Shown: positions 22,669 through 31,006 of the stretch, piece after piece
Numbering within the stretch: the first letter of the stretch is position 1
Layout of the letters: each line of letters starts with the position of its first letter
From: Minisyncoccota bacterium
GTDB lineage: Bacteria > Patescibacteriota > Minisyncoccia > Phycocordibacterales > PALSA-1337
Length of the DNA: 33,413 nucleotides
NCBI GenBank assembly: GCA_028713005.1
Contig: JAQTPC010000001.1
Coordinates: 1 to 33,413, forward strand
Direction of reading: 5' to 3'
Program-made: the position numbers and the translations under genes
Notes under the pieces: generated by a model
Database searches by the model: none
Seen by the model: only the letters and a program-made list of their open reading frames with translations
What the model was told of the DNA's origin: nothing

Positions 22669-24945
22669 ATGACTAAAAAAACACTACAAGTAAAAGGGAT
22701 GCATTGTGCCAGTTGTGCCACTATCATCACCCAGAAAGTATCAAAACTCGAAGGAGTGAAATCAGTGAATGTAAACGTTGCGACTGAGAAAGCACAGCTC
22801 GAATTTGATCATCAAGCAATTGATGTAAATAAAATGAATGCAGAGATCAAAAAGCTCGGCTATGAGTTTGTCGCTGAGTCAATGAACATGTCACCAGAAG
22901 ACCATTCAAAACATCTTGGTTTGAATCAAACAAAGAATGAAAAGATACAGGAGTTATCACGTATGAAAAACAAGATTTTATTTGTGATGCCAGTAGCACT
23001 CGTGGTATTCGTTCTTATGCTCTGGGATATTGCTTCAAAAACGCTTTTGTTTGTACCGAAACTTCCTATTCCTATGGAGATATTCAATGCAGTAGGTATG
23101 GTACTTGCAACCGTGGTTATGTTCTGGATCGGTCAACCGTTTCTGCAAGGTGTAGTACGCTTCATAAAGTACCGTGTGGCAAATATGGATACATTGATTG
23201 GTATAGGTACACTGGCTGCATATAGTTACAGTGTCATTATTACGTTGCTACCTCAGGTTCGCGAGACACTCAGTCTTCCTGAGTATACTTACTTTGATGT
23301 GACGATAGTCGTCATTGGCTTTGTTATATTTGGTAAATATCTCGAAGCACGCTCAAAACTACGCACAGGCGAGGCTATAGAAAAGCTCATGGGACTACAG
23401 GCAAAAACTGCACTTATATTTAGAAATGGTAATGAAGTTGAAATACCTGTAAGCGAAGTGAAAATTGGTGATATCATCATCGTCAAACCAGGCACAAAAA
23501 TACCAGTCGACGGAAGGATCGTCGAAGGCACATCGTCTATTGATGAATCTATGATCACTGGAGAGCCTATACCAGTCGACAAAAAAATCGGTGATCTAGT
23601 GGTCGGTGCAACAATCAATAAGCAGGGGAATATCAGATTCAGTGCTACAAAGATTGGATCTGATACAGTCTTGTCGCAAATCATAAAGATGGTTGAGGAA
23701 GCACAAGGATCAAAAGCACCTATTCAAGCAATGGCTGATAAGATATCGGCTATATTTGTGCCGGTTGTATTGGGTATTGCAGGACTTACTTTGATCACCT
23801 GGTTGACTGTTGGTGCACCGGCAATTGGATTTTCTGCGGCTTTATCGTACGGCATTCTTTCATTTGTAGGTATCCTTGTCATCGCATGTCCGTGTGCACT
23901 TGGCCTTGCAACACCTACAGCCATCATTGTTGGTGTAGGTAAAGGTGCAGAGTACGGTATTCTGATCAAAAATGCTGAAGCACTAGAGAAGCTGAGTAAA
24001 GTTGATACGATTGTGTTCGATAAGACAGGTACCATAACCAACGGCAAGCCTGAAGTAACTGATATCATTGTTTTGGATTCAGCATGGAATGAATCCCAAA
24101 TTCTTAGTCTAGCAGCTAGTATTGAAAAACTCTCAGAGCACCCTTTAGCCGAGTCTATCGTTTTGAAGGCCAGTGAACAAAAATTAGCTCTTGAAAAAGT
24201 GGATGACTTTGTTGCACTCGAAGGTGTTGGAGTAAAGGGCACTATTGGTAGTAAGAATATTTACGTTCACAAGCCATCATCAAATAATACTTCTACAATT
24301 TCTCAACTGAAAACACTACAGGAACAAGGCAAAACTGTTGTTGTTATTGAAGTCGAGTCAAAAATAATTGGTCTCATAGCTTTGAGTGATACATTGAAAT
24401 CAGAAGCCAAAGAAGCGATTGCAAAACTACATAAAAGGGGGATCAAAGTCGTCATGCTCACTGGTGACAATCATCTTGCTGCGCAGTATATCGCTACTCA
24501 AGCAGGTATTGATACAGTCATCGCTGAAGTTATGCCAGCGGAGAAAGCGGGTAAGATCAAAGCTCTCCAAGCAGAAGGTAGGGTTGTTGCAATGGCAGGT
24601 GACGGTATAAATGACGCCCCTGCACTCGTCCAAGCGGATGTGGGAATAGCTATGGCAACTGGTACAGATATTGCTATCGAGTCTGCTGGCATAACTCTAC
24701 TCGGCGGAGATATCAGTAAACTTTCTCAAGCATTTGAGCTGTCACGCGCTACCATGAGAACAGTAAAGCAGAATCTCTTTTGGGCCTTTATATATAATGT
24801 CGTGGGTATACCAATAGCTGCCGGGTTATTGTTCCCAATCTGGGGCATAGTGCTCAATCCAATATTTGCTGGGTTAGCCATGGCAGGCAGTAGTGTGTCA
24901 GTGGTGACAAATTCGCTTCGTCTTAAAACTAAGAAACTGAAATAA
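22669..24945 (+). CDS. copA: Copper-translocating P-type ATPase
   Basis: A 758-residue P1B-type ATPase that exports Cu(I) with ATP. Order: one HMA domain with GMHCASC (residues 10-16), membrane spans, actuator TGEP (297-300), the CPC metal site (407-409) in [15 protein letters not shown], the phosphorylation motif DKTGT (Asp451), the HP motif (491-492) and GDGIND (644-649). All key residues are present and the length is typical for a one-HMA CopA. The segment after the [16 protein letters not shown] (about 83-95), has Met and His. It is the last gene of the copper operon, with a terminator 10 bases on. Confidence 0.95.
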   Translation: MTKKTLQVKGMHCASCATIITQKVSKLEGVKSVNVNVATEKAQLEFDHQAIDVNKMNAEIKKLGYEFVAESMNMSPEDHSKHLGLNQTKNEKIQELSRMKNKILFVMPVALVVFVLMLWDIASKTLLFVPKLPIPMEIFNAVGMVLATVVMFWIGQPFLQGVVRFIKYRVANMDTLIGIGTLAAYSYSVIITLLPQVRETLSLPEYTYFDVTIVVIGFVIFGKYLEARSKLRTGEAIEKLMGLQAKTALIFRNGNEVEIPVSEVKIGDIIIVKPGTKIPVDGRIVEGTSSIDESMITGEPIPVDKKIGDLVVGATINKQGNIRFSATKIGSDTVLSQIIKMVEEAQGSKAPIQAMADKISAIFVPVVLGIAGLTLITWLTVGAPAIGFSAALSYGILSFVGILVIACPCALGLATPTAIIVGVGKGAEYGILIKNAEALEKLSKVDTIVFDKTGTITNGKPEVTDIIVLDSAWNESQILSLAASIEKLSEHPLAESIVLKASEQKLALEKVDDFVALEGVGVKGTIGSKNIYVHKPSSNNTSTISQLKTLQEQGKTVVVIEVESKIIGLIALSDTLKSEAKEAIAKLHKRGIKVVMLTGDNHLAAQYIATQAGIDTVIAEVMPAEKAGKIKALQAEGRVVAMAGDGINDAPALVQADVGIAMATGTDIAIESAGITLLGGDISKLSQAFELSRATMRTVKQNLFWAFIYNVVGIPIAAGLLFPIWGIVLNPIFAGLAMAGSSVSVVTNSLRLKTKKLK

Positions 24946-24955
24946 TTTTCGTAAC

Positions 24956-24983
24956 AAAAAACACCTCAAACGAGGTGTTTTTT
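24956..24983 (+). terminator. Bidirectional terminator after copA
   Basis: AAAACACCTC / GAGGTGTTTT with a four-base loop, then T6 on the plus strand and a T6 on the minus strand, serving the converging gene that ends at 25008. Confidence 0.85.
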
Positions 24984-25007
24984 GTTTAACGGACGATGAA
25001 ATGCAGT

Positions 25008-25766
25008 CTACTTGTTGTCTTTGTTTATCCAACCGAAGAGACTAAATTTGTCCTCATGAGCCTTAACGTATGCTTGCAAGCGTACCTGTTCAGCCTGGAG
25101 AGCGCTGATCTGGAGACTGATCTCTGTACGGTCAGAGGTACTTATTGTGCTACTGAGAAGAGCTTTCAAATCTTCAAGAGCTTGTGTTGTTGAAGCGATA
25201 CCTGCACGGATCTTACCAAGATTTTTGTAATCGCTACCAAAGAAGAATGTTCTGAGGCTGCCACGATTGTCTACTTTCGTCATAGCTGAAACAGTTGTAC
25301 TCGCAGAGTCATTTTGTGACATTGCTATCGCACGAACCTGAGCACCGATACCACCTTCACGGTCAGCGACACTGAGTAGTGAACGTACAAATGCCGAAAC
25401 AACACTGCGATGTTCTGCGCCTGAAGCCTTGTCAGCATCACGTCCATTGCGAGTACTTGATGCTGAATCGTCATCGTCACTGTCTCGACGTGTACTTGTT
25501 GCCTTTCCTTTTTCTAAATCTCTACTTTCACCCTTATTCTTAAACTGTATTGATGTAGTAGAACGAGTATCTTCAGTGTCGTTGTCGTCATCATCTGATA
25601 AACGCGCATTCGCACTGACACCAGTGGAGACATTTAGGGCATTAACACGAACATCTCCGCTCGCACTCGTATCACTTTCAATTTCGAGACCTCGTGCTGA
25701 TACAGTTGATATGCCCCCAGAGATGATGAGTGCGGTAAGTAATAGAACTATATGCTTATTTTTCAT
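25008..25766 (-). CDS. Secreted coiled-coil protein common in Paceibacteria-like genomes
   Basis: A 252-residue protein with a signal peptide (MKNKHIVLLLTALIISGGIS, cut near SARG). A low-complexity acidic and Ser/Thr-rich stretch (about 30-115, with DDDDNDTED and DSDDDD) is followed by an ordered C-terminal domain. That domain reads SVVSAFVRSLLSVADREGGI, GAQVRAIAMSQNDS, then LRTFFFGSDYKNLGKIR and a coiled coil ending FSLFGWINK. The C-terminal core is one I remember as recurrent in Paceibacteria secreted proteins with no assigned function. It converges on copA with a shared terminator, so the copper link is only positional. Confidence 0.7.
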   Translation of the reverse strand: MKNKHIVLLLTALIISGGISTVSARGLEIESDTSASGDVRVNALNVSTGVSANARLSDDDDNDTEDTRSTTSIQFKNKGESRDLEKGKATSTRRDSDDDDSASSTRNGRDADKASGAEHRSVVSAFVRSLLSVADREGGIGAQVRAIAMSQNDSASTTVSAMTKVDNRGSLRTFFFGSDYKNLGKIRAGIASTTQALEDLKALLSSTISTSDRTEISLQISALQAEQVRLQAYVKAHEDKFSLFGWINKDNK

Positions 25767-25819
25767 AAAAATTAATATTTGACTGATAACGTGACTGTTT
25801 GAAGTGTAGCTTGCATTTG

Positions 25820-25848
25820 TTGCAAGTTCAACCTATTCAATCTATACT
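25820..25848 (+). promoter_or_regulatory. Sigma-70 promoter of aspS
   Basis: TTGCAA (25820-25825) and TATACT (25843-25848) are 17 bases apart. The transcript would start near 25855, giving a leader of about 30 bases without a clear ribosome site. Confidence 0.65.
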
Positions 25849-25885
25849 CTAATGACGCTTATTTGCTCAAAATATTACATTTTAT

Positions 25886-27298
25886 ATGCCTAGAACATAC
25901 ATAAAGGACCTTGCGAATCATATCGGTCAGGAAGTAACCATTAAAGGCTGGGTCGACATACGTCGCGACCAAGGTAAGCTTATTTTCTTTGATTTTCGTG
26001 ATATGACTGGCAAAGTTCAGGGTGTTATTCTTCCAAATGCCAAGGCTGCACATGAAGTCGGCTCAAAACTGCGTCCAGAGTGGGTTGTTGAAGTAAAGGG
26101 AAAGATCAATCAGCGTCCCGAGAAAAATGCTCAGAAAGACAAACAAAACGGCACCATCGAGCTCGAAATACTTGATATTGTTATCTTGAACGAGGCAGAA
26201 ACACCTCCATTCGATATTTCAAGTGAAGGCAAAGAGATCAATGAAGAAGTCCGTTTGAAATATCGTTACGTCGACCTTCGTCGTGAACGCATGCAAAAGA
26301 ACATCCGTAATCGTTCAAAGGCTATTCAGGTTATCCGTGAGTTCTATACTGGCGAGAATTTCACTGAAGTTGAGACTCCATACATGACTAAGTCAACACC
26401 AGAGGGTTCTCGCGACTACATTATCCCTTCACGTCTGTATCAAGGTAAGTTTTACGCACTCCCACAGTCACCACAGCAGTACAAACAGCTTCTTATGTCT
26501 GCTGGTTTTGAACGTTATTTCCAGATCGCTCGCTGTTTCCGTGATGAAGATACTCGTGGTGATCGTCAACCAGAATTCACTCAGATTGACTTGGAGATGA
26601 GTTTTGTTGTTCAAGAGGACGTCATGGCTATCAATGAACGCATGATTATCGAGCTTGTAAAGAAGCTCTATCCTGAAAAGGAAATTCAGCAAGTACCATT
26701 TCCACGTTTGTCATATAAAGAGGCAATGGAAAAATATGGCAACGATAAGCCTGATCTGCGTAAAGACAAAGAAAATCCAAACCTCCTCGCTTTTTGCTGG
26801 GTTATTGATTTTCCATTCTTTGAAAAGGTAGAGGAAGATGCAAAGGCGGGCGTAAAAGAAGGTTGGACATTTACACACAATCCATTCTCTGCGCCGAAGC
26901 CTGAGTTCATTCCTGACCTTATGGAAGGCAAGAACATTGGAGGTATCGTCGCTGCACAGTACGACATGGTCTTGAATGGTTATGAGATTGGTGGTGGTGG
27001 TATACGCAATCATGATCCAAAAGCACTTATCAAAGTCTTTGAGACTATGGGATATGCAACTGAACGTATTGAAAACAATTTTGGTCACATGCTCAAGGCT
27101 CTCGCTTCGGGTACACCTCCACACGGCGGGTTGGCATTTGGTTTTGATCGCCTTATGATGTTGCTCCAAAATGAACCGAATATCCGCGAGATTATCGCTT
27201 TTGCAAAAACTGGTGAGGGACGTGATCCGATGATGGATGCACCAGCAGAGGTTGAGCAAAAACAGCTCAGGGAGTTGGGGATCAAGTTCGGTAAATAA
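25886..27298 (+). CDS. aspS: Aspartyl-tRNA synthetase lacking the GAD insertion domain
   Basis: A 470-residue class II synthetase that charges tRNA-Asp with aspartate. An OB-fold anticodon domain (about 1-110) is followed by the bacterial-type catalytic signatures: TKSTPEGSRDYIIPSR, FYALPQSPQQYKQLLM, then FRDEDTRGDRQPEFTQ (motif 2) and GGLAFGFDRLMMLL (motif 3). Bacterial AspRS is about 580-600 residues because of a GAD domain of about 120 inserted in the catalytic core. Here YGNDKPDLR (near 284-292) goes directly, after about ten residues, to CWVIDFPFFE (near 305-314), so that domain is missing. All catalytic motifs are kept, so the enzyme should be active. Whether it also charges tRNA-Asn cannot be read from the sequence. 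Confidence 0.93.
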   Translation: MPRTYIKDLANHIGQEVTIKGWVDIRRDQGKLIFFDFRDMTGKVQGVILPNAKAAHEVGSKLRPEWVVEVKGKINQRPEKNAQKDKQNGTIELEILDIVILNEAETPPFDISSEGKEINEEVRLKYRYVDLRRERMQKNIRNRSKAIQVIREFYTGENFTEVETPYMTKSTPEGSRDYIIPSRLYQGKFYALPQSPQQYKQLLMSAGFERYFQIARCFRDEDTRGDRQPEFTQIDLEMSFVVQEDVMAINERMIIELVKKLYPEKEIQQVPFPRLSYKEAMEKYGNDKPDLRKDKENPNLLAFCWVIDFPFFEKVEEDAKAGVKEGWTFTHNPFSAPKPEFIPDLMEGKNIGGIVAAQYDMVLNGYEIGGGGIRNHDPKALIKVFETMGYATERIENNFGHMLKALASGTPPHGGLAFGFDRLMMLLQNEPNIREIIAFAKTGEGRDPMMDAPAEVEQKQLRELGIKFGK

Positions 27299-27302
27299 AA
27301 GA

Positions 27303-27329
27303 AAATGGCGCTTAATCGGCGCCATTTTT
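27303..27329 (+). terminator. Rho-independent terminator of aspS
   Basis: AAATGGCGC / GCGCCATTT with a seven-base loop, ending in T5; five bases after the stop. Confidence 0.85.
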
Positions 27330-27331
27330 AG

Positions 27332-27340
27332 TGGTAAGAT
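27332..27340 (+). promoter_or_regulatory. Extended -10 promoter of the ABC exporter gene
   Basis: TGGTAAGAT (TGn plus TAAGAT at 27335-27340) lies nine bases before the ATG, leaving no room for a ribosome site. Confidence 0.5.
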
Positions 27341-27349
27341 GTAATTCCT

Positions 27350-29155
27350 ATGAATACAGAGCAAGAAGACAAAACAGAAGAAAAGAAGATAACAAAAGAA
27401 GGTATTTATACTGGCTTTAGTGTCATGTTTAAATATTTGAAAGGATATCGTAGAGATATCATTATTTTGAGCATTATTGGCGTACTCTCCGCACTTGGAA
27501 ACGGCGTTATACCATACATCGCTGGAAGTTTTTTTGATTCTATAAGTAATCCGAGTGTAACTAGTTTGTTCGGCTATGTAATCCCACTGTATGTTAGCTT
27601 GTTGATTTTATGGTCGATTGTCCAATGCCTGACTTATTTTATGGATTGGCGTATCAATATCATGAGTCAGTATATCTCTAATACAATCTGGCTTGAGTAT
27701 ATCTCAAAAGGCTTTGGTTTCTTGCTCAACCTGCCTGTTGCTTTTCATAAGAAAAATAAGATTGGCGAGATTGGTAACAATATAAATTATGCAGCAAACA
27801 GTTTGGAAACTATTGTCAGCAATGTCGTGATTGATCTTTCGCCTCAAATATTGAGTATCGTCATTGCATTTGGGATTGCGCTTTACATCAAACAAGTCCT
27901 CGCGCTTTTTCTGATGATCGGTGTCGTTATATATGTATTCGTATTGCTAAATAAGGTGAAGCCTTTGGCAAAATATCAAAAAGAATACTACGATCATATT
28001 TCAAAGATGTGGGGAGATGCATACGATACAGCTGGTAATGCGCTTGCGATTAAGCAGGCAACCTCTGAGCAATATGAGCAAAATAAACTTTTAAAGGGAA
28101 TGCTCGCAGCGGTTCCTATGTGGATGAAACAGACAAAAGTGTGGGGAAATCTCAGTTTGTATCAGCGTATCACTATTCTGGGTACACAGATTCTTATATT
28201 TATTTTTTCTGTTTATTATATACATCAAGGAGCCATGACTCTCGGTGAACTTCTTGCATTCAATGCATACGCAGCAATGGTATTCGGCCCGTTTACAACT
28301 ATCGCGCGAAACTGGCAAACAATCCAAAATGGCATCATAAATATCCAAGAGACAGAAAAGATACTCGCCCTTCCGACTGAAAATTATGAGCCTATTGACG
28401 CTCCTGTTATCGATATTCGTGGAGATATTGATTTCAAAAATGTCTCATTCCAATACGATGAAGGTAAGTCTGTTCTTCAAGATATTTCATTTTCTATTAA
28501 AGCAGGTGAGATTATCGCTCTCGTTGGCGAGTCTGGTGTCGGTAAAAGTACTCTGATTGACCTTATCTCTGCATATCATTTTGCTAATAGCGGAGATGTC
28601 TTCATTGATGGGTATGATGTCAAAACACTAAATTTACGAAAACTCCGCCAAGCCATCGCTGTTGTGCCACAGGAAGTTGTTCTCTTTAATGACACAATTG
28701 AAACAAATATTAAATACGGTAACTTTGAAGCAACACACGAAGAGATTCGTGAAGCTTCACGTAAAGCTCACGCACTCGATTTTATCGAAAAATTCCCTGA
28801 GCAGTGGAAACAGCTCGTTGGTGAACGTGGTATCAAGCTTTCGGTTGGTCAGAAACAGCGCATCGCAATTGCACGCGCTATTCTCCGTAATCCAAAGATC
28901 CTTGTTCTCGATGAACCAACATCAGCCCTTGATGCAGGTACAGAGAAGATCATCACGGAATCTCTGGACAAGCTCATGACGGGTAAAACGACATTTATCA
29001 TCGCTCATCGCCTCAGTACTGTCCGAAAAGCTGATAAAATCCTTGTTTTCAAGGAAGGAAAGATCATAGAATCAGGAAAACATGATGAATTACTCAAGAT
29101 TGAGGGTGGAGAGTATAGGAGACTATATGAGTTACAGATAGGTTTGCACGCGTAA
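27350..29155 (+). CDS. ABC exporter (fused permease and ATPase)
   Basis: A 601-residue half-transporter that works as a dimer. Six membrane spans occupy about residues 25-320 (IIILSIIGVLSALGNGVIPY at the start). The nucleotide-binding domain has Walker A GESGVGKST (393-401), the Q-loop in VVPQEVVLF, the signature LSVGQ (497-501, usual form LSGGQ), Walker B ILVLDEPTSALD (Asp521, Glu522) and the H-loop IIAHRLST. The Gly-to-Val change in the signature is unusual but its neighbours are intact. It resembles lipid, peptide or drug exporters; the substrate is unknown. It is transcribed from its own promoter after aspS. Confidence 0.92.
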   Translation: MNTEQEDKTEEKKITKEGIYTGFSVMFKYLKGYRRDIIILSIIGVLSALGNGVIPYIAGSFFDSISNPSVTSLFGYVIPLYVSLLILWSIVQCLTYFMDWRINIMSQYISNTIWLEYISKGFGFLLNLPVAFHKKNKIGEIGNNINYAANSLETIVSNVVIDLSPQILSIVIAFGIALYIKQVLALFLMIGVVIYVFVLLNKVKPLAKYQKEYYDHISKMWGDAYDTAGNALAIKQATSEQYEQNKLLKGMLAAVPMWMKQTKVWGNLSLYQRITILGTQILIFIFSVYYIHQGAMTLGELLAFNAYAAMVFGPFTTIARNWQTIQNGIINIQETEKILALPTENYEPIDAPVIDIRGDIDFKNVSFQYDEGKSVLQDISFSIKAGEIIALVGESGVGKSTLIDLISAYHFANSGDVFIDGYDVKTLNLRKLRQAIAVVPQEVVLFNDTIETNIKYGNFEATHEEIREASRKAHALDFIEKFPEQWKQLVGERGIKLSVGQKQRIAIARAILRNPKILVLDEPTSALDAGTEKIITESLDKLMTGKTTFIIAHRLSTVRKADKILVFKEGKIIESGKHDELLKIEGGEYRRLYELQIGLHA

Positions 29156-29165
29156 GGCACCACAA

Positions 29166-29195
29166 TTGAGGTGTTGGTCGTACTAATGCTAGAAT
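29166..29195 (+). promoter_or_regulatory. Promoter of the small membrane protein gene
   Basis: TTGAGG (29166-29171), an 18-base spacer and TAGAAT (29190-29195) with TG upstream of the -10 box. Confidence 0.5.
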
Positions 29196-29233
29196 GTAAC
29201 AACGTTCGCTTACTTTAGTAATTTATATATTTT

Positions 29234-29506
29234 ATGACAAAAGAAATAAAAACAATCATTGCGCTTGTAGTATTGATTGCAGTCGTGATTATTGGTTGGT
29301 TATGGTACGGTTCATCAAATAATGCACAGGCCCCTGCAGGACAAAAGCAAGTTAGTAGTTCTAGACAACAAGTATATGTACCTGCGGATGCTGGTCTCAC
29401 AACATCGCCATCTGATACCTCAGATGCTGCATTACAAAGCGACATGGGCTCAGTGAATGCTCAGATGAAGAGTCTCAACACTGATACCTCAAACATTTCA
29501 AACTAG
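29234..29506 (+). CDS. Small secreted or membrane-anchored hypothetical protein
   Basis: A 90-residue protein with one N-terminal membrane segment (TIIALVVLIAVVIIGWLWYG) and a low-complexity Gln/Ser/Thr/Ala tail with SDTSDAALQSDMGSVNAQM. No family is recognised. It lacks a clear ribosome site. The following coiled-coil gene starts 32 bases after it on the same strand; the two may be one unit. Confidence 0.65.
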   Translation: MTKEIKTIIALVVLIAVVIIGWLWYGSSNNAQAPAGQKQVSSSRQQVYVPADAGLTTSPSDTSDAALQSDMGSVNAQMKSLNTDTSNISN

Positions 29507-29537
29507 CATTTATTATCAGCACACATTTATTATCTAT

Positions 29538-30485
29538 ATGAAAAAAATTATCTATATAAAAAGTACCGCTATTGCGACTGCAGTTGCATCGCTCGCTCTT
29601 GTTGTACCTGCTTTTGCGCAGACTCCAACAAATGGCACAGCAAATCATCCCTTGCTCGTCAATAAAATGATGCAGGTTCGTGCAGGTACACAAGCAACAA
29701 CTACTCGTCCGATTGTAGGGGCAAAGATGATGGGTAAAATCGCGAGTTCAACAGAGGCGAGAAAAGAGGCACGTGATATGCGCCAAGCAAGCTCTACTGC
29801 AAATCGCATGGAAAAGGGTAATCAGCGTGGTGACAATATGATTGATCAACGTATACAAAGTCTGACTGCACTTCTTGGTCGTATTCAGGCTATGAAACAT
29901 GTATCTGATAGTGACAAGGCTCTTTTGAGTACTTCAATACAAGCAGAGATTGCAGCACTTACTGATTTGAAAGCAAAAATTGCAAGCGATACATCAACTT
30001 CAACTCTAAAAGATGATGTCAATTCAATCACAAAGTCGTATCGCATATATGCTCTTGTTGAACCACAAGCACAGATCATTGCAGCAGCTGATCGTGTACT
30101 TGGAATCGTCGATTCACTCAAAATAATTGAGGCAAAGGTGCAAGCACGTTTAGCTTCAAGTACTACAGCTTCATCAACCTCACTGCTTGCTGATTTTGAT
30201 ATTCAAATCTCATCTGCAAGTACGCAAGCAAAGGCTGCTGTAAGTTTGGTCGCTAGTCTCAAACCAGATAATGGCAGTGACACTGTTGCAGCTTCAAATA
30301 AGTTAGCTTTGCAAAATGCTCGGGCAAATGTAGTTTCAGCTCAAAAATCCCTTCAGATGGCAGAAAAAGACATTCGCAGTGCGATTGGTGAATTTAGTAA
30401 AGGCAATAAAGATGTGAATTCACGCCGTCCTGCACCACGACCAGGTACAACTACACCACCTACATCTACTACGACACTTCAGTAG
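29538..30485 (+). CDS. Secreted coiled-coil protein
   Basis: A 315-residue protein with a signal peptide (ending VVPAFAQ, about residue 28). The body is helical: IQSLTALLGRIQAMKHVSDS, LSTSIQAEIAALTDLKAKI and SYRIYALVEPQAQIIAAADR. The Pro/Thr tail (RPAPRPGTTTPPTSTTT) looks like a surface linker. This architecture recurs in Paceibacteria genomes in my memory, without a known function. It may be a wall-associated or adhesive stalk. A terminator follows 22 bases on. Confidence 0.72.
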   Translation: MKKIIYIKSTAIATAVASLALVVPAFAQTPTNGTANHPLLVNKMMQVRAGTQATTTRPIVGAKMMGKIASSTEARKEARDMRQASSTANRMEKGNQRGDNMIDQRIQSLTALLGRIQAMKHVSDSDKALLSTSIQAEIAALTDLKAKIASDTSTSTLKDDVNSITKSYRIYALVEPQAQIIAAADRVLGIVDSLKIIEAKVQARLASSTTASSTSLLADFDIQISSASTQAKAAVSLVASLKPDNGSDTVAASNKLALQNARANVVSAQKSLQMAEKDIRSAIGEFSKGNKDVNSRRPAPRPGTTTPPTSTTTLQ

Positions 30486-30507
30486 TTCACTCATATATCG
30501 TCAAAAG

Positions 30508-30534
30508 TACAACCTCTAACCGGGTTGTATTTTT
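30508..30534 (+). terminator. Rho-independent terminator
   Basis: TACAACC / GGTTGTA with an eight-base loop, then T5, after the coiled-coil gene. Confidence 0.75.
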
Positions 30535-30570
30535 AGTTATCCACAAAGAGGCTCTGAAGTAGGTTAGCTG

Positions 30571-30579
30571 TGATATAAT
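30571..30579 (+). promoter_or_regulatory. Extended -10 promoter, consensus TATAAT
   Basis: TGATATAAT (TGn plus TATAAT at 30574-30579), about 36 bases before the ATG at 30616; no -35 box is obvious. Confidence 0.6.
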
Positions 30580-30615
30580 AGTTTATAAGTTAATAGCCAC
30601 TCATTTATATTAAAA

Positions 30616-30954
30616 ATGGAAACATACTCTCTCAATCAAAATCCAATACCACAGGTACCTATGACTGCAGAAGAGCGCCATCGTTTTATGAACCTTTCGA
30701 TTGTTGCAGTAGCGATTGCTCTGATTATCGGTATTTTATATTGGTGGACAACAACTGGTAACAGTATTGCTCCTGCATCAGTTGATACTCAAGCTGAACT
30801 CCGTGCTCAAGTTGCAGCTATCCTGAGAAGTGCACCTGTAGAAGCTTCACAGCAGGATATAGATAGGGTGGCATCACAACTCAGTGCGACAAAGCCTGGT
30901 GTTGCAAGCAACGCTGACATACAAGCTATGTCAAACGCCCTCAGAGCAAAATAA
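30616..30954 (+). CDS. Small membrane-anchored hypothetical protein
   Basis: A 112-residue protein: a polar N-terminus with MTAEERHRFMN, one membrane segment (LSIVAVAIALIIGILYWW, about 30-47), and an Ala/Gln-rich helical exported tail (TQAELRAQVAAILRSAPVEA). No family is recognised. It has its own promoter and terminator, so it is an independent gene. Confidence 0.68.
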   Translation: METYSLNQNPIPQVPMTAEERHRFMNLSIVAVAIALIIGILYWWTTTGNSIAPASVDTQAELRAQVAAILRSAPVEASQQDIDRVASQLSATKPGVASNADIQAMSNALRAK

Positions 30955-30970
30955 TAGTTGAACTAATCTA

Positions 30971-31006
30971 AAAAAATACCCTGAACAAAATTCAGGGTAT
31001 TTTTTA
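30971..31006 (+). terminator. Bidirectional rho-independent terminator
   Basis: AATACCCTGAA / TTCAGGGTATT with a five-base loop, flanked by A6 and T6; it serves both this gene and the converging drug exporter operon. Confidence 0.88.
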
